Assembly: GCA_020698575.1 (NCBI GenBank)
Contig: CM036257.1
Span: forward strand, 20,227,520 to 20,291,519
DNA: 64,000 bases
Direction: 5' to 3'
Origin: Bostrychus sinensis
Lineage: Eukaryota; Chordata; Actinopteri; Gobiiformes; Eleotridae
The position numbers were made by a program, and so were the translations under genes. How positions within the stretch are numbered: position 1 is the stretch's first letter; each line of letters opens with the position of its first letter. Shown here one piece after another: positions 12,366 to 25,000 of this stretch. Below the pieces are notes generated by a model. The model was not told the origin of the DNA and did not search any database. It was given only the letters and a program-made list of their open reading frames with translations.

Positions 12366-14750
12366 AACCTGTTGGTCCTTGTGTTTTTGTCTTGTTAACT
12401 TCAGGGACTACCACACACAAACTAATCTATAGCTGAAAGATTGCAGTAAAGCTATACACATGTCTAGGTCCACAGACACTTAATTCTAATATTAAACAAT
12501 TTGGATTAGAGATGGATATACAACGATCAGGCATAACATTATGACCACCCGCCTTTTATTGGTGGTTATGTTTTGTTTTATGCCCCCTGCCTAATACAAA
12601 AACAAACTGGGGCTATTCTGTTACTTTTCTAACTAGCATTAACTTCTTCAATATCTCATCTGATTTTCACTTTTGGCAGTGACATATTCAGTCTCAGTAG
12701 CCACTTTGTCTGATTAGATTATTTACATGAATTTGAACTACTTTAGACCTGACTTTCTGCTATGATTATAAATCCCCATGATTTAAAACCTAGAGTAAAT
12801 AAGTGGAGAGGAAAAATAAGCTTTTAATTGAGAATGTGTAAAAAAATAAGACAGCAAAAGCAAAGGTATACACATTTGATTTTATGAGTCTAAATGAGCT
12901 TATTTTCTTTTTGATGATATATTACAATATTAAAAATACTTTTTCAGTGATTTCCGAAAGATATTTTTTTATATACCACACATGAATCAGCATTTTAACA
13001 TCTAAACAATGGGTAGTAAAAACCTAAATGGCTAGTAACCTTTAAAGAACACTAACCAAAATGTCCAGTGTGCAAAAATCTTAATGTCACACCCTGATAT
13101 TTACCCTCGCCCATTTCTCCTGCTTTTAACACATCAACCAGTTGCCACTTCACCTGTCTGCCAGTGGTCATAATGTTATGCATGATCAATGTATATAATC
13201 TCAAATACTTTTATAGACTCAATGAACAGTGCTTTTTTAATGTTGAAAGTTAATTGAGAATGTTTTTGCAGCATTTAATCTGATTTCATGGCAAATATAA
13301 TGATCAAAGACAAGATTATTGCTGTTTTACTGTGTACTGTGTCAGCTGCACACCTCTTTTATCAACAGTAGTCTGGATACTGATATCAGACAATAGACTT
13401 TGGGAATTAATAAATGAACATCAGGTTACAAAATAAACCCATGAAGCCACAAACTATTGGACAGAATGTGCAGAAAAGTATTGATTGATTTTAGGAGAAG
13501 TATTTACCTGTTGAGCCAGTATCATATCACTGACGCTATTTTTGGACATGCTGGTTAATCTTGTATGTACTGGCACTCCTGAACTTTGTAAGGCTTAGAG
13601 GGGCAGTCCAAAGGCTCACTGTAGTCACCACATCTTTAAACAAACCTTTGAAAAGCGCGAGGCGTGAGTTTTGTGCACAGACTATGAGGTGGCAGGTGAG
13701 ATAATGGCAACGTGACAGCACAAACTTCCTGAATCTGAAACTACAATGAGTGTGGCGCCCTCCAGTGGCAGTTGATAGGCTTTCTATTCAATGTACAGTG
13801 AAATATGAAATAGTGGTACTGTATTGTATTACATACTTTACTTCCAGGTTCTTGTGTCATTTTTTACAGTGACTTTTCAGACTTCTCACACCAGGTATCA
13901 CCACAAAAAATATTTGGCTTGTGTCATAATTAATGGGAGAAAATTAGCCTGAAATGTGTGAGAGGCAGGATGAGGCCACACTTGACACCCTCACTCTCTC
14001 TTCTCTCCTCTGCACACCTTTATAACCCAGGCCCCCTCCGCTGGATATAAGCTGAGACACCACAGACAATTTTTAGCAAACAGGAGCAAGACTAAAAAAC
14101 ATGAAATCTTTTATTCCTCATGCACTTACATTGTTTTATTGGTGACTTTTATGGTATAATTTATAATGACTTTAGTGGTTTACTGATGTTTTAGTTATGT
14201 TTTTTCTTATTTATGATGTTGTGATTGATGCATTTCAGGTTTCTCATTGTATGTTGTCTCCTGCAATGTCAATCTTTAATAAATCTAAATCTAAAATGAC
14301 CAAATCAGGTTTAAAGCAAGGAGGAAAATAGGGATTAACAGAAAAATGCATTACTAAGGAAGGACAGGACAGATCGAAAACTACACCAGGTCCAAACCAG
14401 AACCAAACAAGGACTAAATCACAAATAAAAGTGGCTTTAAATCAGGACTCGAACTGCAAAAGATTCCTGAGTACCACCAGTGGTACCTGTTCCACAGTTT
14501 GAGAACCACCGATATTGGGGATTTAACAGAGAAGTTTAAGTGTAGTTGTAGTGCACGGAAATATACAGTAGTTATATATTGTCTTAATATTATGTTGTTA
14601 CCATTTGAGTATATTACAGATAGGGAACAAACTCAACGCAGAATATTTTTATGAAGTGACTTTAGTACTTTAAACATGCGTACCTCTCTCAGGTCATTCA
14701 GTACATTATGTCCCGAACGAACTCACAAGCACATACCAGTCGTGTTTAGT
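12366..14750. other. Intergenic region between convergent rab10 and lats1
   Basis: Holds the Tc1-like MITE at 12525-13187 and, near 14290-14510, a degenerate repeat with GTTTGAGAACCACC at its end. No further exon was recognised. Confidence 0.5.
12525..13187. mobile_element. Non-autonomous Tc1-like element (MITE)
   Basis: Left end GATCAGGCATAACATTATGA and right end the near-complement TAATGTTATGCATGATC. The same termini bound the copy at 60514-60942. The interior is AT-rich and non-coding, with a residual stretch near 13110-13150 (CTTTTAACACATCAA) matching the Tc1-family 5' region. Confidence 0.7.
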
Positions 14751-15280
14751 TCTTTACATTTTTTTATTTATCACCCTTGTCCCCGGTCCCCCAACCTCCG
14801 AGAGCAACAATGTACACACAAAAAAAAAAGTGTCTCTCATGATAACAGGAAAAACCAGTGCACAATGCCAGTGGTCACCATTAGTGTATAACTACATTCA
14901 AAGATCTCTTCTAAAAAATAACAAAAATACACAACACAATAGTGATATGTGGAGAGGCAGAGAAAACAGTGTCTCCACCAGCAGCCCGTTCAAACAGCAT
15001 TTTTACAGTTTTTCAGGGCAAAAACAAGGGGAAAAAAAAGTGAAAAAAGTAGCTCCAATTTTCAATTTTAGTGTGGGTTTCTGTACAAAGTCAACACACC
15101 TGTGACCTGTTTAGTGCTTTGGTCGAAAAAACGAGAATGAAGTTGGAATGTGTTAGCGTAGCAGGTGTCTTCTATGTGAGACAAATTAAAAATCATTAAA
15201 AGACAATGGACCGAGAGACACATGAAGCCACTTCTGTATTGCTGGAACCAAAGTTGAGAACCACTAAGCTTCAGCAATCT

Positions 15281-15471
15281 TGGGATGCAGTGGGACCCAA
15301 CTTTTTAGCACAACCCAAGTTAGCTTTCCAAAATGATTTCACTATGACCCTTATGGCACGTGTATTTTAAATTTGTTTCATAATTTCTTGTAATAAAAAC
15401 AATATTTAGGCTTCAAATAAGTTGACAGTTAATGTTATATTGACCCACAAGTTGGGAATCACTGCTCTAGA
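15281..15471. repeat. hAT-like remnant
   Basis: Starts GCAGTGGGACCCAAC and ends GTTGGGAATCACTGC, an inverted terminal pair of the fish non-autonomous hAT type. No coding capacity. Confidence 0.5.
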
Positions 15472-16264
15472 AGAAGAAGGAGCTTCCATAAAATTAGTTA
15501 CAAGTTAGCCCATAAAGCTAATTTTGTAAATAAATAGAGGTAAAAGACTCAGAAAACAATACGTTATGGCCAAATCATCCACAATTAATGTACAATTTGT
15601 GACCAACATTAAAAAAAAAAAGAAATATACAGATAAACCAGATTAGCAACTGTAAAAATAGTGACTTATATGAATGAGTCAACCGGAGCCAGGCTTCATG
15701 AAAGCAGTCCATGATCCCTTGGTCCATTGTTTGTATAGTGTCTAATATTACTCAACAGTAAAGACAAGGCAGCAGCAGTAGACACCAACGAGGGCCTGCC
15801 CTAATAAAGGGAAACAATCATGAAGAAATTATTTACATCAACTGTTTACAACATAATTTATAAATACATTTAGGTATAAATTAGAAAAAATAAAAACAAA
15901 AACAACTAGCTTAATCATCTACAACTACTACAATGCCAGTCTGATTATTACCCTTTTAATATTTGGTGAAAGTTGAATCAAAAAAGGCACAGCAATGAAT
16001 AATTCGAGGAACTTTCCCTGCAAAAAAATCTACAGTATGTCCTTGTCACTAAATCCCCATTAAAACAAAACAATAAAAATATAAATTAAGGCAATTTTCC
16101 AACTATCGTAGCTCCAACAAAAGATTCCCGCACAGCTCTATGATACTGTAACCATTTACAATAAATAAATTAAGGCTTTAAGGAGTTTTCAAGCAGTACA
16201 TTTTACACAGCACGACGACACGACATGCGGTAGTGACATTGGGCAAAACATATTTAAACTGTAC

Positions 16265-16460
16265 CAAAGAATGTGGCCTATCCAGCTATGAGGGGTTACA
16301 AGTCAGTGTACTCTTGTGCTGGTCCCAAGCCCGGATAAAGAAAGAGGGTTGTGAAGGGCATCTGGTGTAAAACCTTGGCCAAATCAGTATGCAGTACGAA
16401 CATTGCTCTTGGTAAAGTCCTAAAGGTCCACTACAAACCAGATTTGGATGGCATAGTATT
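16265..16460. repeat. Dispersed fish repeat
   Basis: Contains TGGTCCCAAGCCCGGATAAA followed by a GGGCATCTGGTGTAAAACC stretch. The same wording recurs at 45385-45500 and in part at 1160, 39120, 47090 and 53010. Confidence 0.5.
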
Positions 16461-16954
16461 TTATTATAATAGTAAAACTTTGTATTTAGTGTCAATGCAT
16501 TAAACAAGAATAAAGCCTGCCTGTCAAATTAGAAACATAAATATGGATATCCAAATTTTAATGTGCTCTTTAGACATGTAATAATTAAACAGCAAGTAGA
16601 TATTTTGGACCCATTTCTGAACCCTGGTTACGCCCTTGTGCTGAATGTGTTAAATAACTGCAACTAAAAGGACGAGTTAATGTTACACCTAACAACTATT
16701 TCTCCATTTTAAGGCGAGAAACATTATCCAGAAGCCACACATTTTTCTACATGGACGTTGAATTCCTGAAATGCCAAAGATTAAGACTTCTCCAAACACG
16801 AGACGTTGTTTGTCATCGCAAAGGTTCTTCAAGACGTCATATGGCTACATTTCATCCAATATTGTAAACAAAAGTGCGTGACTAAATCAATGCTCAAAAT
16901 CCAGCAAGACAAATAGTATTCTTTCATTTGTGGCTAAAGAATTTTATGTGTTTC

Positions 16955-16993
16955 AGGGTTGCATGTGTTCTTTGAAAGAACACATGCAACCCT
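16955..16993. repeat. Perfect 39-bp palindrome
   Basis: Two perfectly complementary 19-bp arms (left arm AGGGTTGCATGTGTTCTTT) around a single G. It lies in the likely lats1 3' UTR. Confidence 0.85.
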
Positions 16994-17240
16994 TAACATT
17001 AATAAGTGGAAGAAGCTGAATGAATGAATGAATGAATGAGTTGCACGAGTCATTTTGGATGACTTTTTTCTCACTTTTACATATTGTGATAGTCTAACAA
17101 TTAGGTTTACTTGCTGAAAATGTGTTTTACCCAGTGGTATTTTACTGTGAGTGCTGCAATTTATTCCTACAATCATACCTCCCCCTTCAAAATCCCACTA
17201 TAATAAACCCGTTATGTACAAAAACGGCTCCAGGACAAGA

Positions 17241-17744
17241 CTAGACATAGACCAGGTCCCGCCCCTGAGCTGCCGAGTCACTGACCACTTCCTGAGCGCC
17301 CCCTTCGGACTCCGCCTCATCTTCCTCGTACTGTATTGGTTTGGGGCTGGGGTAGGGGTGTCCGTTGTCGTCAAAAAAACGGCGAAAGGTGAATTCGTAA
17401 AAGGCGTGCTCGGGGTGTTTCCCATTACGAAACCAGTAGTTAAGGGTGTCGTTATGGTTGTCCTCGTCGTCGCTGCCGTTGCTCCACAGTTTGTCCGGGT
17501 CTACAGGGTCAAAATTGGAGGTATCCGTGGAGTGGGCGATTGTTGGGACGTAGGGCGCCCCCTGCTGCCGGAGATCGCTGGAGAAGTCAATGGTTTTAAA
17601 AAAGGGGTGAGCCTTTATTTCGTCCGTGCCATTTTTTCCAAGTCGGTCCTCGTGGCCGCGACACAGTTTGATAATAAGATCTGACGCTTCGGGACTGAGT
17701 TTAGCCGCTGGGGGAATGTGCAGCGTGCTCTTCCAGTTGATCAC
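17241..17744 (-). CDS. lats1: lats1 last coding exon
   Basis: Encodes VINWKSTLHIP to DLVYV and TAG. It carries the AGC tail: FKTIDFSSDLR, DTSNFDPVDPDKLW and the hydrophobic motif AFYEFTFRRFFDDNG whose Thr is the MST target. Confidence 0.95.
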   Translation of the reverse strand: MINWKSTLHIPPAAKLSPEASDLIIKLCRGHEDRLGKNGTDEIKAHPFFKTIDFSSDLRQQGAPYVPTIAHSTDTSNFDPVDPDKLWSNGSDDEDNHNDTLNYWFRNGKHPEHAFYEFTFRRFFDDNGHPYPSPKPIQYEEDEAESEGGAQEVVSDSAAQGRDLVYV

Positions 17745-20700
17745 CTGGTTTTTAGCAGAGAGACAAACACAAATAAAAAAAACAACAACATGCAACATGC
17801 AACATCCGAGCAAGATGCTTGACATACCTTCAGCTGTGTTTCCATAGGTGTGGTTGCCAAGAACGGAGGCTGCCCGACAACCATCTCATATAAGATGACG
17901 CCGACGCTCCACCAATCACAGAGCTGGGTGTATCCTGCACAAGATGAAAAACAACACTAGGTTTCTAGCTTATGCAAATTTTTTAAATTCCCCTGTCTGA
18001 CAAATGAACTAGTAATTACATCTTTATAATTAACTACTTAATTATAATTAAGTAGCTGTAATTTTATTTTTGCCTTATTTACACATGATCAAACTTGCAT
18101 CATAAGTGTTGGGCAAATAATGCCTGGTTCACACGGCAAGATAATTATGCAGATTTTTGACCCGATTCTCCCCTTCTGACAATCTTAAGGTCGCGCTGAT
18201 CATCGTAATGGCACTAAAGATAATCTTATCAGATATTCCTGCTGTGTGTGGTGTGTTAAGAGTGCTCTGGTCTGCCTGGAAGGACGTCGGGACCGCTCCA
18301 ATCTCAAATCGGGGATATTCAACATGTTGGATTGTCTTGGCCCAATATCGCAGTGTGTGTGGTGTGTCCCGAGGACAAACAAGCACGCACCCTGTTGAAT
18401 GTGATGTGTAGCCAATAAGAAAGCAAGGTGACGGAAGCATAGAGGGGAATCCAAAATCAAAACAGCTGTCATGGCCCACGTTCGCGCTGTCTCCACTCCC
18501 TTAACCAAAGCCTTTTCTTTTTGCATTGTTTTTTCTCTGTTAGACATAGTCCACAAACTATAGCAATTGCTTCTTCGTTGTCCGCCATGTTTGTGTACGC
18601 CGAAGTCACGTTTAGTCTCATGAGGTTTTGTGACATTTCCCGTCTGACCTGGAAATGTTTGAGTGAAATCTGTTTGTGTGTGGTGTGTTGTCTTTGCCGT
18701 GTAGCTGCACACCACACACTGCAGGACCAAACCTGTTATATCTATGATTTTTTTATCGCCATATGTGGGGTCTCTCAGGTTTTGAAAATCTTCCGACAAT
18801 TTTTAAATCTTGCCGTGTGAACCAGGCACTACTTTGAAAGTGAAATACATTATATCTTACTAGTTACTGTGATTTAAATATATTTGTATTACAATATTAC
18901 TGTCTCAAGTTACTTTATTTTTGTCCTGCCCAAACTATACTCATACCTTTTTTGTTGTAATTTTCTAAATAACTACTGTATGTATTTTACTGTCACCATG
19001 GCACATGTAGCCTACAGTATTTTATAAAATACTGCCATTACATCTATTTAATACCATTTAGGTTTTAAAAGCTAAACAAACTATGCTCTAAACCGGCTTA
19101 CACTTGCACTTAACAGAGAACGGCTTCAAACAGCAGCTGAAACATTTCGGTGCCCCAACACTCATGTTATGAAATTGTATTACATGAACTGAGTTAAGCA
19201 CATCTGTATTAACCTTTACACAGCCTCCTCAGGAATCAACCGCCCTTTGTGACAAAAACAATTGCTTACTGGGCAAACTACAGCCCACATCTCTCTGTTG
19301 TCTGCTGGGATACAGGAGTTTGTTTAGATCAGTTTCTGTTTGAGTTTAGCCCAGAGTTCATTCTTCTAATCAGTGAGTGATAAAGTAGTGAAGAGGTGTG
19401 TGGCATGAGGCGAGAGAGAGAGGTGAAAGGAGGAGCTGCATGTAGATGTGAGACATGGTAGGATGTTTCTCTAAAATACGGAGGGATGATGTAGGTAGAG
19501 CGTACGTACCGGGCGCGGAGAGAAGTGGAGGAACCACACTGCGCTGGAGGCATGTTAGAAATGACGTGCTGCTCTCTGGTGGCCTAAAGCACCAAATGTA
19601 CAGCACTTCGAGAAGCCCCGGTACACTAACGGTGAAAATTTTGAAAGTGCCAGCACTGGCCGTAATAAGATGCATCTATAACACGCGTTACTGAGATTGT
19701 AACGAGTAATATATACATTTTTTTATTAGCAACACATTATATTTCTACGCTACAGCATACTACTTTTGTAACTTCCAGCACTGCTAGGTACATCTATTTA
19801 ATAACCAATGAAATACAAGAACTGGTTTCATTCTAGGATTTTTTCCCTGATAATTTAGCAGCTTATTTTCAAACAACAGTCAGTAAATATTGCTTTTGTG
19901 TCATAATAGATCATAAGTCTTACATAATGTAAAAAAAAAACAACTATGATTTTCCACATTGTACCACTAACTTTGAGACATGTCCATGACCCACCTTTGG
20001 CCCCAAACCACCAAGTGACAAGAAAACAGGTTTATAGGTTAAGTGCCTTCCCATAAATCCGTATAAGTAACATACTGTATATTGTATCTCAGTCAGCCTT
20101 GTGTCATGTTTAAGTTATACAGCAAAAGAATAATAGTAATGTCCTGTAACAATAAATGTACTCTTATGTAATGTACCTGTTCGTAGCAAAACTTCTGGAG
20201 CTATGTAGTTGGGCGTCCCCACGAGTGAATGAGCCAGACATCTCTGGTGCTGCCTGGCCTTCCTCCTCTCCAGCGGCTTTAACCTGTTGGTGCAGCGACA
20301 ATTGGACGGATCCTCCCATTCCTTACTGAAGTCCATACTGTCCTGCCTCACGTGGTCACCTGGGTGGAAAAATAACACACAGCACATATTATAATAAGGC
20401 CACAGAGCAGATGTTGTGTGGCTAGTTTAGTACATAAATAACATTAGTGTTTCCCATTAATTCAGATGACAGATGGCGGGTTAGTCTTTCTGCCGCAACC
20501 AGCCACTGTGACTGGAGTAGGGACAATGTGGACAAAAAAGGACACAATGACAAATAACTTTTCTGTCACCTCATACTGCCTTGTGAAATAAAACCATTAA
20601 AAGGCCAATGAATATAAAAACAAATCCTGTATTTTGTTAATCTAAAAGAAACCAAACTGGCATTAATAATTTACACCTTTTAATTCCATGGACTCAATGA

Positions 20701-21929
20701 AAATGTGTGGTAAATACTGACCACTCTGGTAGTATTTGGAGTCATGCGTCCAGCGAAAACCAGTGCAGAGGCCAAAGTCGGTGAGTTTTATGTGCCCGTC
20801 TCTGTCTATGAGGATGTTGTCCGGCTTGATGTCTCTGTGAATGAAGCCCATTTTGTGCACGCTCTCGACGGCACAGGTGAGCTCCGCGATGTAAAACTGG
20901 GCCTAGCTCCTCTCTGAAGATGCCCAGTCGGATCAGGAGGCTCATCATGTCCCCCCCTGGGATGTATTCCATGACAAAATACAGGTTATCCTTGTCCTGA
21001 AAGGAATAATAGAGCCGCACCACCCACTCATTGTCGGCCTCAGCCAGGATGTCCCGCTCGGCTTTGACATGCGCCACCTGGTTCCTCAATAACACATCCT
21101 TTTTTCTAAGAGTCTTCATGGCATACAGTGCACCTGTGTCCTCTTTTCTGGCCAAACAGACCTCACCGAATGCTCCAATCCCCAGGGTCTTGATCCTCTT
21201 GAACATGGACTTCTCCATCTTGGCTCGCTTTAGCCGGATGTAGTTGGACTCTTTCTGGCAGAGCATCATTCGCATCTGTTCCTGGGCGTCAGGCGACAAT
21301 CCCACCTGCCCAAAAGACATATTTTTAGGATTTTTATGGCATTGACAATGACAGTTAGATTACCTGCTCACTGGTTAGACAGTAGTGAGAAATTATTCAA
21401 AACACAATGCATTGGAGCACAAAAAAAAGGTTACAGTAATCCTTATTTCTGTAACTGTAATGACCAAATTGCAAAAGAATACAGTGAATGTTGAATGTCA
21501 TGTGCACATAGGAACCACATGCTTTATTACAGTACATGAAAACACTGCATTATACATAATCATGGACAGAAATGGCTCAGGCAAAACAAGCTTCAAAAAG
21601 GTTCGGCCAAGGAGTGTGCTGGCCTAAATATAAACATTACAACTTTCCACCATTTGTTAGTCACAATGCGCAGTGATATAAATTTACCTTTTAGTTGTGC
21701 TGAAGGCAAGAAGAGAAAGAAAGGAGAAGAAAACACAAGAACAAGAAAGAAATAACAAGAGTGTGAAAAGTAGCATTTTTATCAGTATAACAGATAAAGA
21801 TAAGTGAATTTGTGAAATGCACCGACTTTAAATTTGTAAATTAGCTAAACTACACCTAAGGTTATGTAACTTTCTTTCTTAAATATTTTTACGTATTTTT
21901 TTAATGAAATACAGACAAATGTTTTTTCC

Positions 21930-22028
<99 letters not shown>

Positions 22029-25000
22029 TTTTTTTTTTTAATAGAGCTTTGACCAAGTATGGAACAAAGTATGTAGTGACCAACTGAGGGTCCCCAAAAT
22101 AAATCAACCAATATGAGTTTTTCTATTGCTGATGCCTATTTTTAAAATTCAGAGCAGCCGATGGTCGATAAACACTTAATTTAATATAACCATTTGTTTT
22201 AGTAATGTTGATAAAACAGAAACAAATGTGTTAGATTTGAACAGTGAGAACAGTTAAAGAGGAGTTTTTGAGAAAGCCAATAAGGCCATCTTGGTCAATG
22301 GCCAGTTAACTAAAAAATGCAAAAATCTGCGCTCTATTGGTCAACCACTAGTTCACAACTATAGTAATTTAAAATTGATTTAAAAACTGTCCTGTTGGGG
22401 TCTTGTCACATTGCTAGATACTCAGCATTAACAGTATATAAGGCTGCAATTGTTGCATCTCCAGTGAATTGAGAAAAGGAAATAGATCTGATAAAATAAC
22501 AGCAAACAATAATGGACAATATTAGACATTTTACTATTGCTGCTTAATTTCTCACCCGTTGCATTTCACTCTCGAGCTGCTTCCTCCTCCGGATCCTCAT
22601 CTGGTGGTTCTTGAGGATGTTTTCGACGTGCTGCTCCATAAAGAACTTGAATGCCTGTGGGGAGTACAGCGCCACTCTGCCGGACTCGCCCCTCCTGTCT
22701 GCGTCCTTCTTGTTGCGCCTTAGGGGAACGGGCGACGTTGTAATCTGTTTTTTCTCTTTTTCCGTGGCCGTGGTGCTCTCTGGGTTTTCTGTAGCTTTGT
22801 CCCGAGGAGTGTCCCCGGAAGTGACCTCCTCTTCGGCGGAGCTGGGCTTAGCTGCTGCTGGGTCATAGGCAGGGGGGCTTGGAGTAGCAGGCAGTTGTAG
22901 ACGGTGTTTGGGATATGGTGGAGGTGGGCCTTGGTAACTTGGGGCTTCTGGAACCACTGATATTTGCGGTACTGGTGCTGCTGGCTCGGGATAGGCAGGT
23001 GCAACTTGAGTAGGCAGTGACTGTGCCCAAGGTGGGTGGCTAGGGGCGACAGCAGTGTGCAACTCTGGTTTTGGGACACGCATGCTTTTAACGGGCTGTA
23101 AGATAGGGGCTTGGGTGATAGCCGTGACAGTGGTGGCAGAAGGCTGGGAGTTGGCGGGATGGCACACTCTACCGTTCATCTGGGGGTTGATGAATGAGTT
23201 GGACCGACCTGGGATGTTCTGCCATGATGGGGACAGGTCCTGATTGCTGCTGTTACCAGAAGATGACTGTAGTTGGTTAGATGGGGCTTGAGTCCATGAC
23301 TGAGGAGGTCCATACATGTCCAAATTGTGGCTATTCCTATTGGGCACCATCATAGACTGAGGGAGGTTACCCCCATTGACATAAGAAGGGGATGATGGTG
23401 GCCCTCCTGCCTGGTCTGTGGGACTATGGCGGCTGCTCTGGTTGACGGGATAAGGGGGAGGGGGGTGCCTGCTTCCCGAGTGGTAGTCTGACTGTGGGGT
23501 GCCATTCTGAGGCCAAGAAGTAAACTTGTTCGGGCCAGAGCTCGGCATTATGATTGACTGATTCCCTCGCTGATTTTGAGAAGCTGAAGACACGTAGTTT
23601 TCAGGCCATGCCCCCTGAGGCACAGGAGAGATACGCGGCACAAGGTAATCCATGTTGCCAGAAAAGCGCTTGGTGGATGGATTGTCCCAGGAAGTCGCAG
23701 GCGTGACGCTGCAGACCTGAGGTGGCACCGGGGGGTTCACTCTCTGGTTGTTGGCGGGATGACCCTGTGTAAAAGCAGGAGGTGGTCCAGGGCTGTCGGA
23801 GCGGTACAGTCCGTCCGGCATCAGTGGACCATGCCGGGGGGTTAGAGACTCCCGAGACCCTTTCCAGCTTTGCCTTCTCAGGACTGACTGCTGTAGATGG
23901 GATGAACCTAGATTAAAAAAAAAATAAAAACACAAACAAAAAATTGCATCTACTGACATTTTTCTTTTTTTTTTTAAACATATGTCAACTGTGAGACTGG
24001 TGCACATAGAAGCATTGACGCAATTCTTGCCAAATAGTCCTAATACATTTTTAAACCTTTAATAGAGTTAGCTTTGTATATTTCACATCTACAGCATGAA
24101 TGCACTATAAGAAAACAAAACAAAACACTGATTTAGTTACGATATAAGTTATACAGTGATTCGTGATTCATACTTCTTGGGACAGCTTTTGTCATATTTT
24201 AGGCAAATGTCCTCAGTCTTGTAAACACTATAATGGTTGAATGAACTTGCCTAGACAAAGGATAAAAGGAGAGGAAACCCACAAGTTACTCCCAGTGGAC
24301 AGTTTACATACCTGAGGCTTTCAGGCCTGAGCCGCTGGGGTTGGCAGCAGCCATCTGTTCCCTCATTGAGTAATCCAAACCCCCCATTCTGCGACTGTGG
24401 CCAGGCTGGAAAGATATTTTACAGATACAATAAGATGCAATAAAAAGAAATACATATGCAGAATTATCAAAACTGTAACATAAACCAGTAGCTGAGACTT
24501 ACACTTTATGTTTCAAATCCTATTTCGAGATGTAAATATAAGTGTTGGGCTGGATTTTAAAAACAATATTTAGTTTTAGTAACATCCACAACAAAACCAC
24601 ACTAGCTACTTAATTATGGAGTGCTTTTGTCAGAAAAATGTATGTGTAATTTCTGTATTTTATTTTTCAATTCCACAACCACAATTAGAACCATGGTCGG
24701 TGAAAGAAACGTTCAATTCAACCTAAAAAGCTGGCAAAAAAAAAAAAAAAACAGATTGTGGACTACAATATTATTTTGAATTGAGTTTCCTTGGGTTATT
24801 CTTCTACTTAATTAGCTCCATAGGGGTTGGCAACTTTAAAACTTTCTTTCAACAAAAACAATGACTAATTGTTTGTAAAATTAGAGCAGCTATAAATTAA
24901 GCCTTCATTACAAAGATGAATGCCCGTTTACTCAAAACAAGTAGCAGCTGCCAACTTAGAAAATACTTTTGCACTTACAACTGCACAAGCTTGTCATTCA

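Larger units (their letters stand above)
14763..17240 (-). other. lats1: Probable lats1 3' UTR (extent uncertain)
   Basis: Minus-strand AATAAA signals occur at 17160-17165, 16460-16465 and 14763-14768, so the UTR may be about 0.1 to 2.5 kb long. The stretch contains repeat remnants at 15281-15471 and 16265-16460 and a perfect palindrome at 16955-16993. Confidence 0.4.
17935..20176. other. lats1 intron holding two transposon remnants
   Basis: Contains the inverted-repeat element at 18121-18828 and a hAT-related repeat near 19060-19560. No further exon is needed, since the phases of the flanking exons agree. Confidence 0.5.

Noticed and set aside
17160..17165. Taking the first AATAAA as the certain end of lats1
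   Set aside because: It would leave a UTR of about 80 bases, which is unusually short; later signals exist, so the end is left open.
17151..17684. Long open frame on the plus strand, 177 codons
   Set aside because: It is the antisense of the conserved last lats1 exon, with no start context or family similarity.
18200..18799. 199-codon frame on the minus strand
   Set aside because: It lies wholly within the inverted-repeat transposon at 18121-18828 and matches no transposase I know.
21845..22111. Open frame of alternating Ile and Tyr on the minus strand
   Set aside because: It is produced by the (TA)n microsatellite and lies in a lats1 intron.
22720..23079. 119-codon frame on the minus strand
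   Set aside because: It is an alternative frame of the lats1 central exon; the large frame there matches LATS1.
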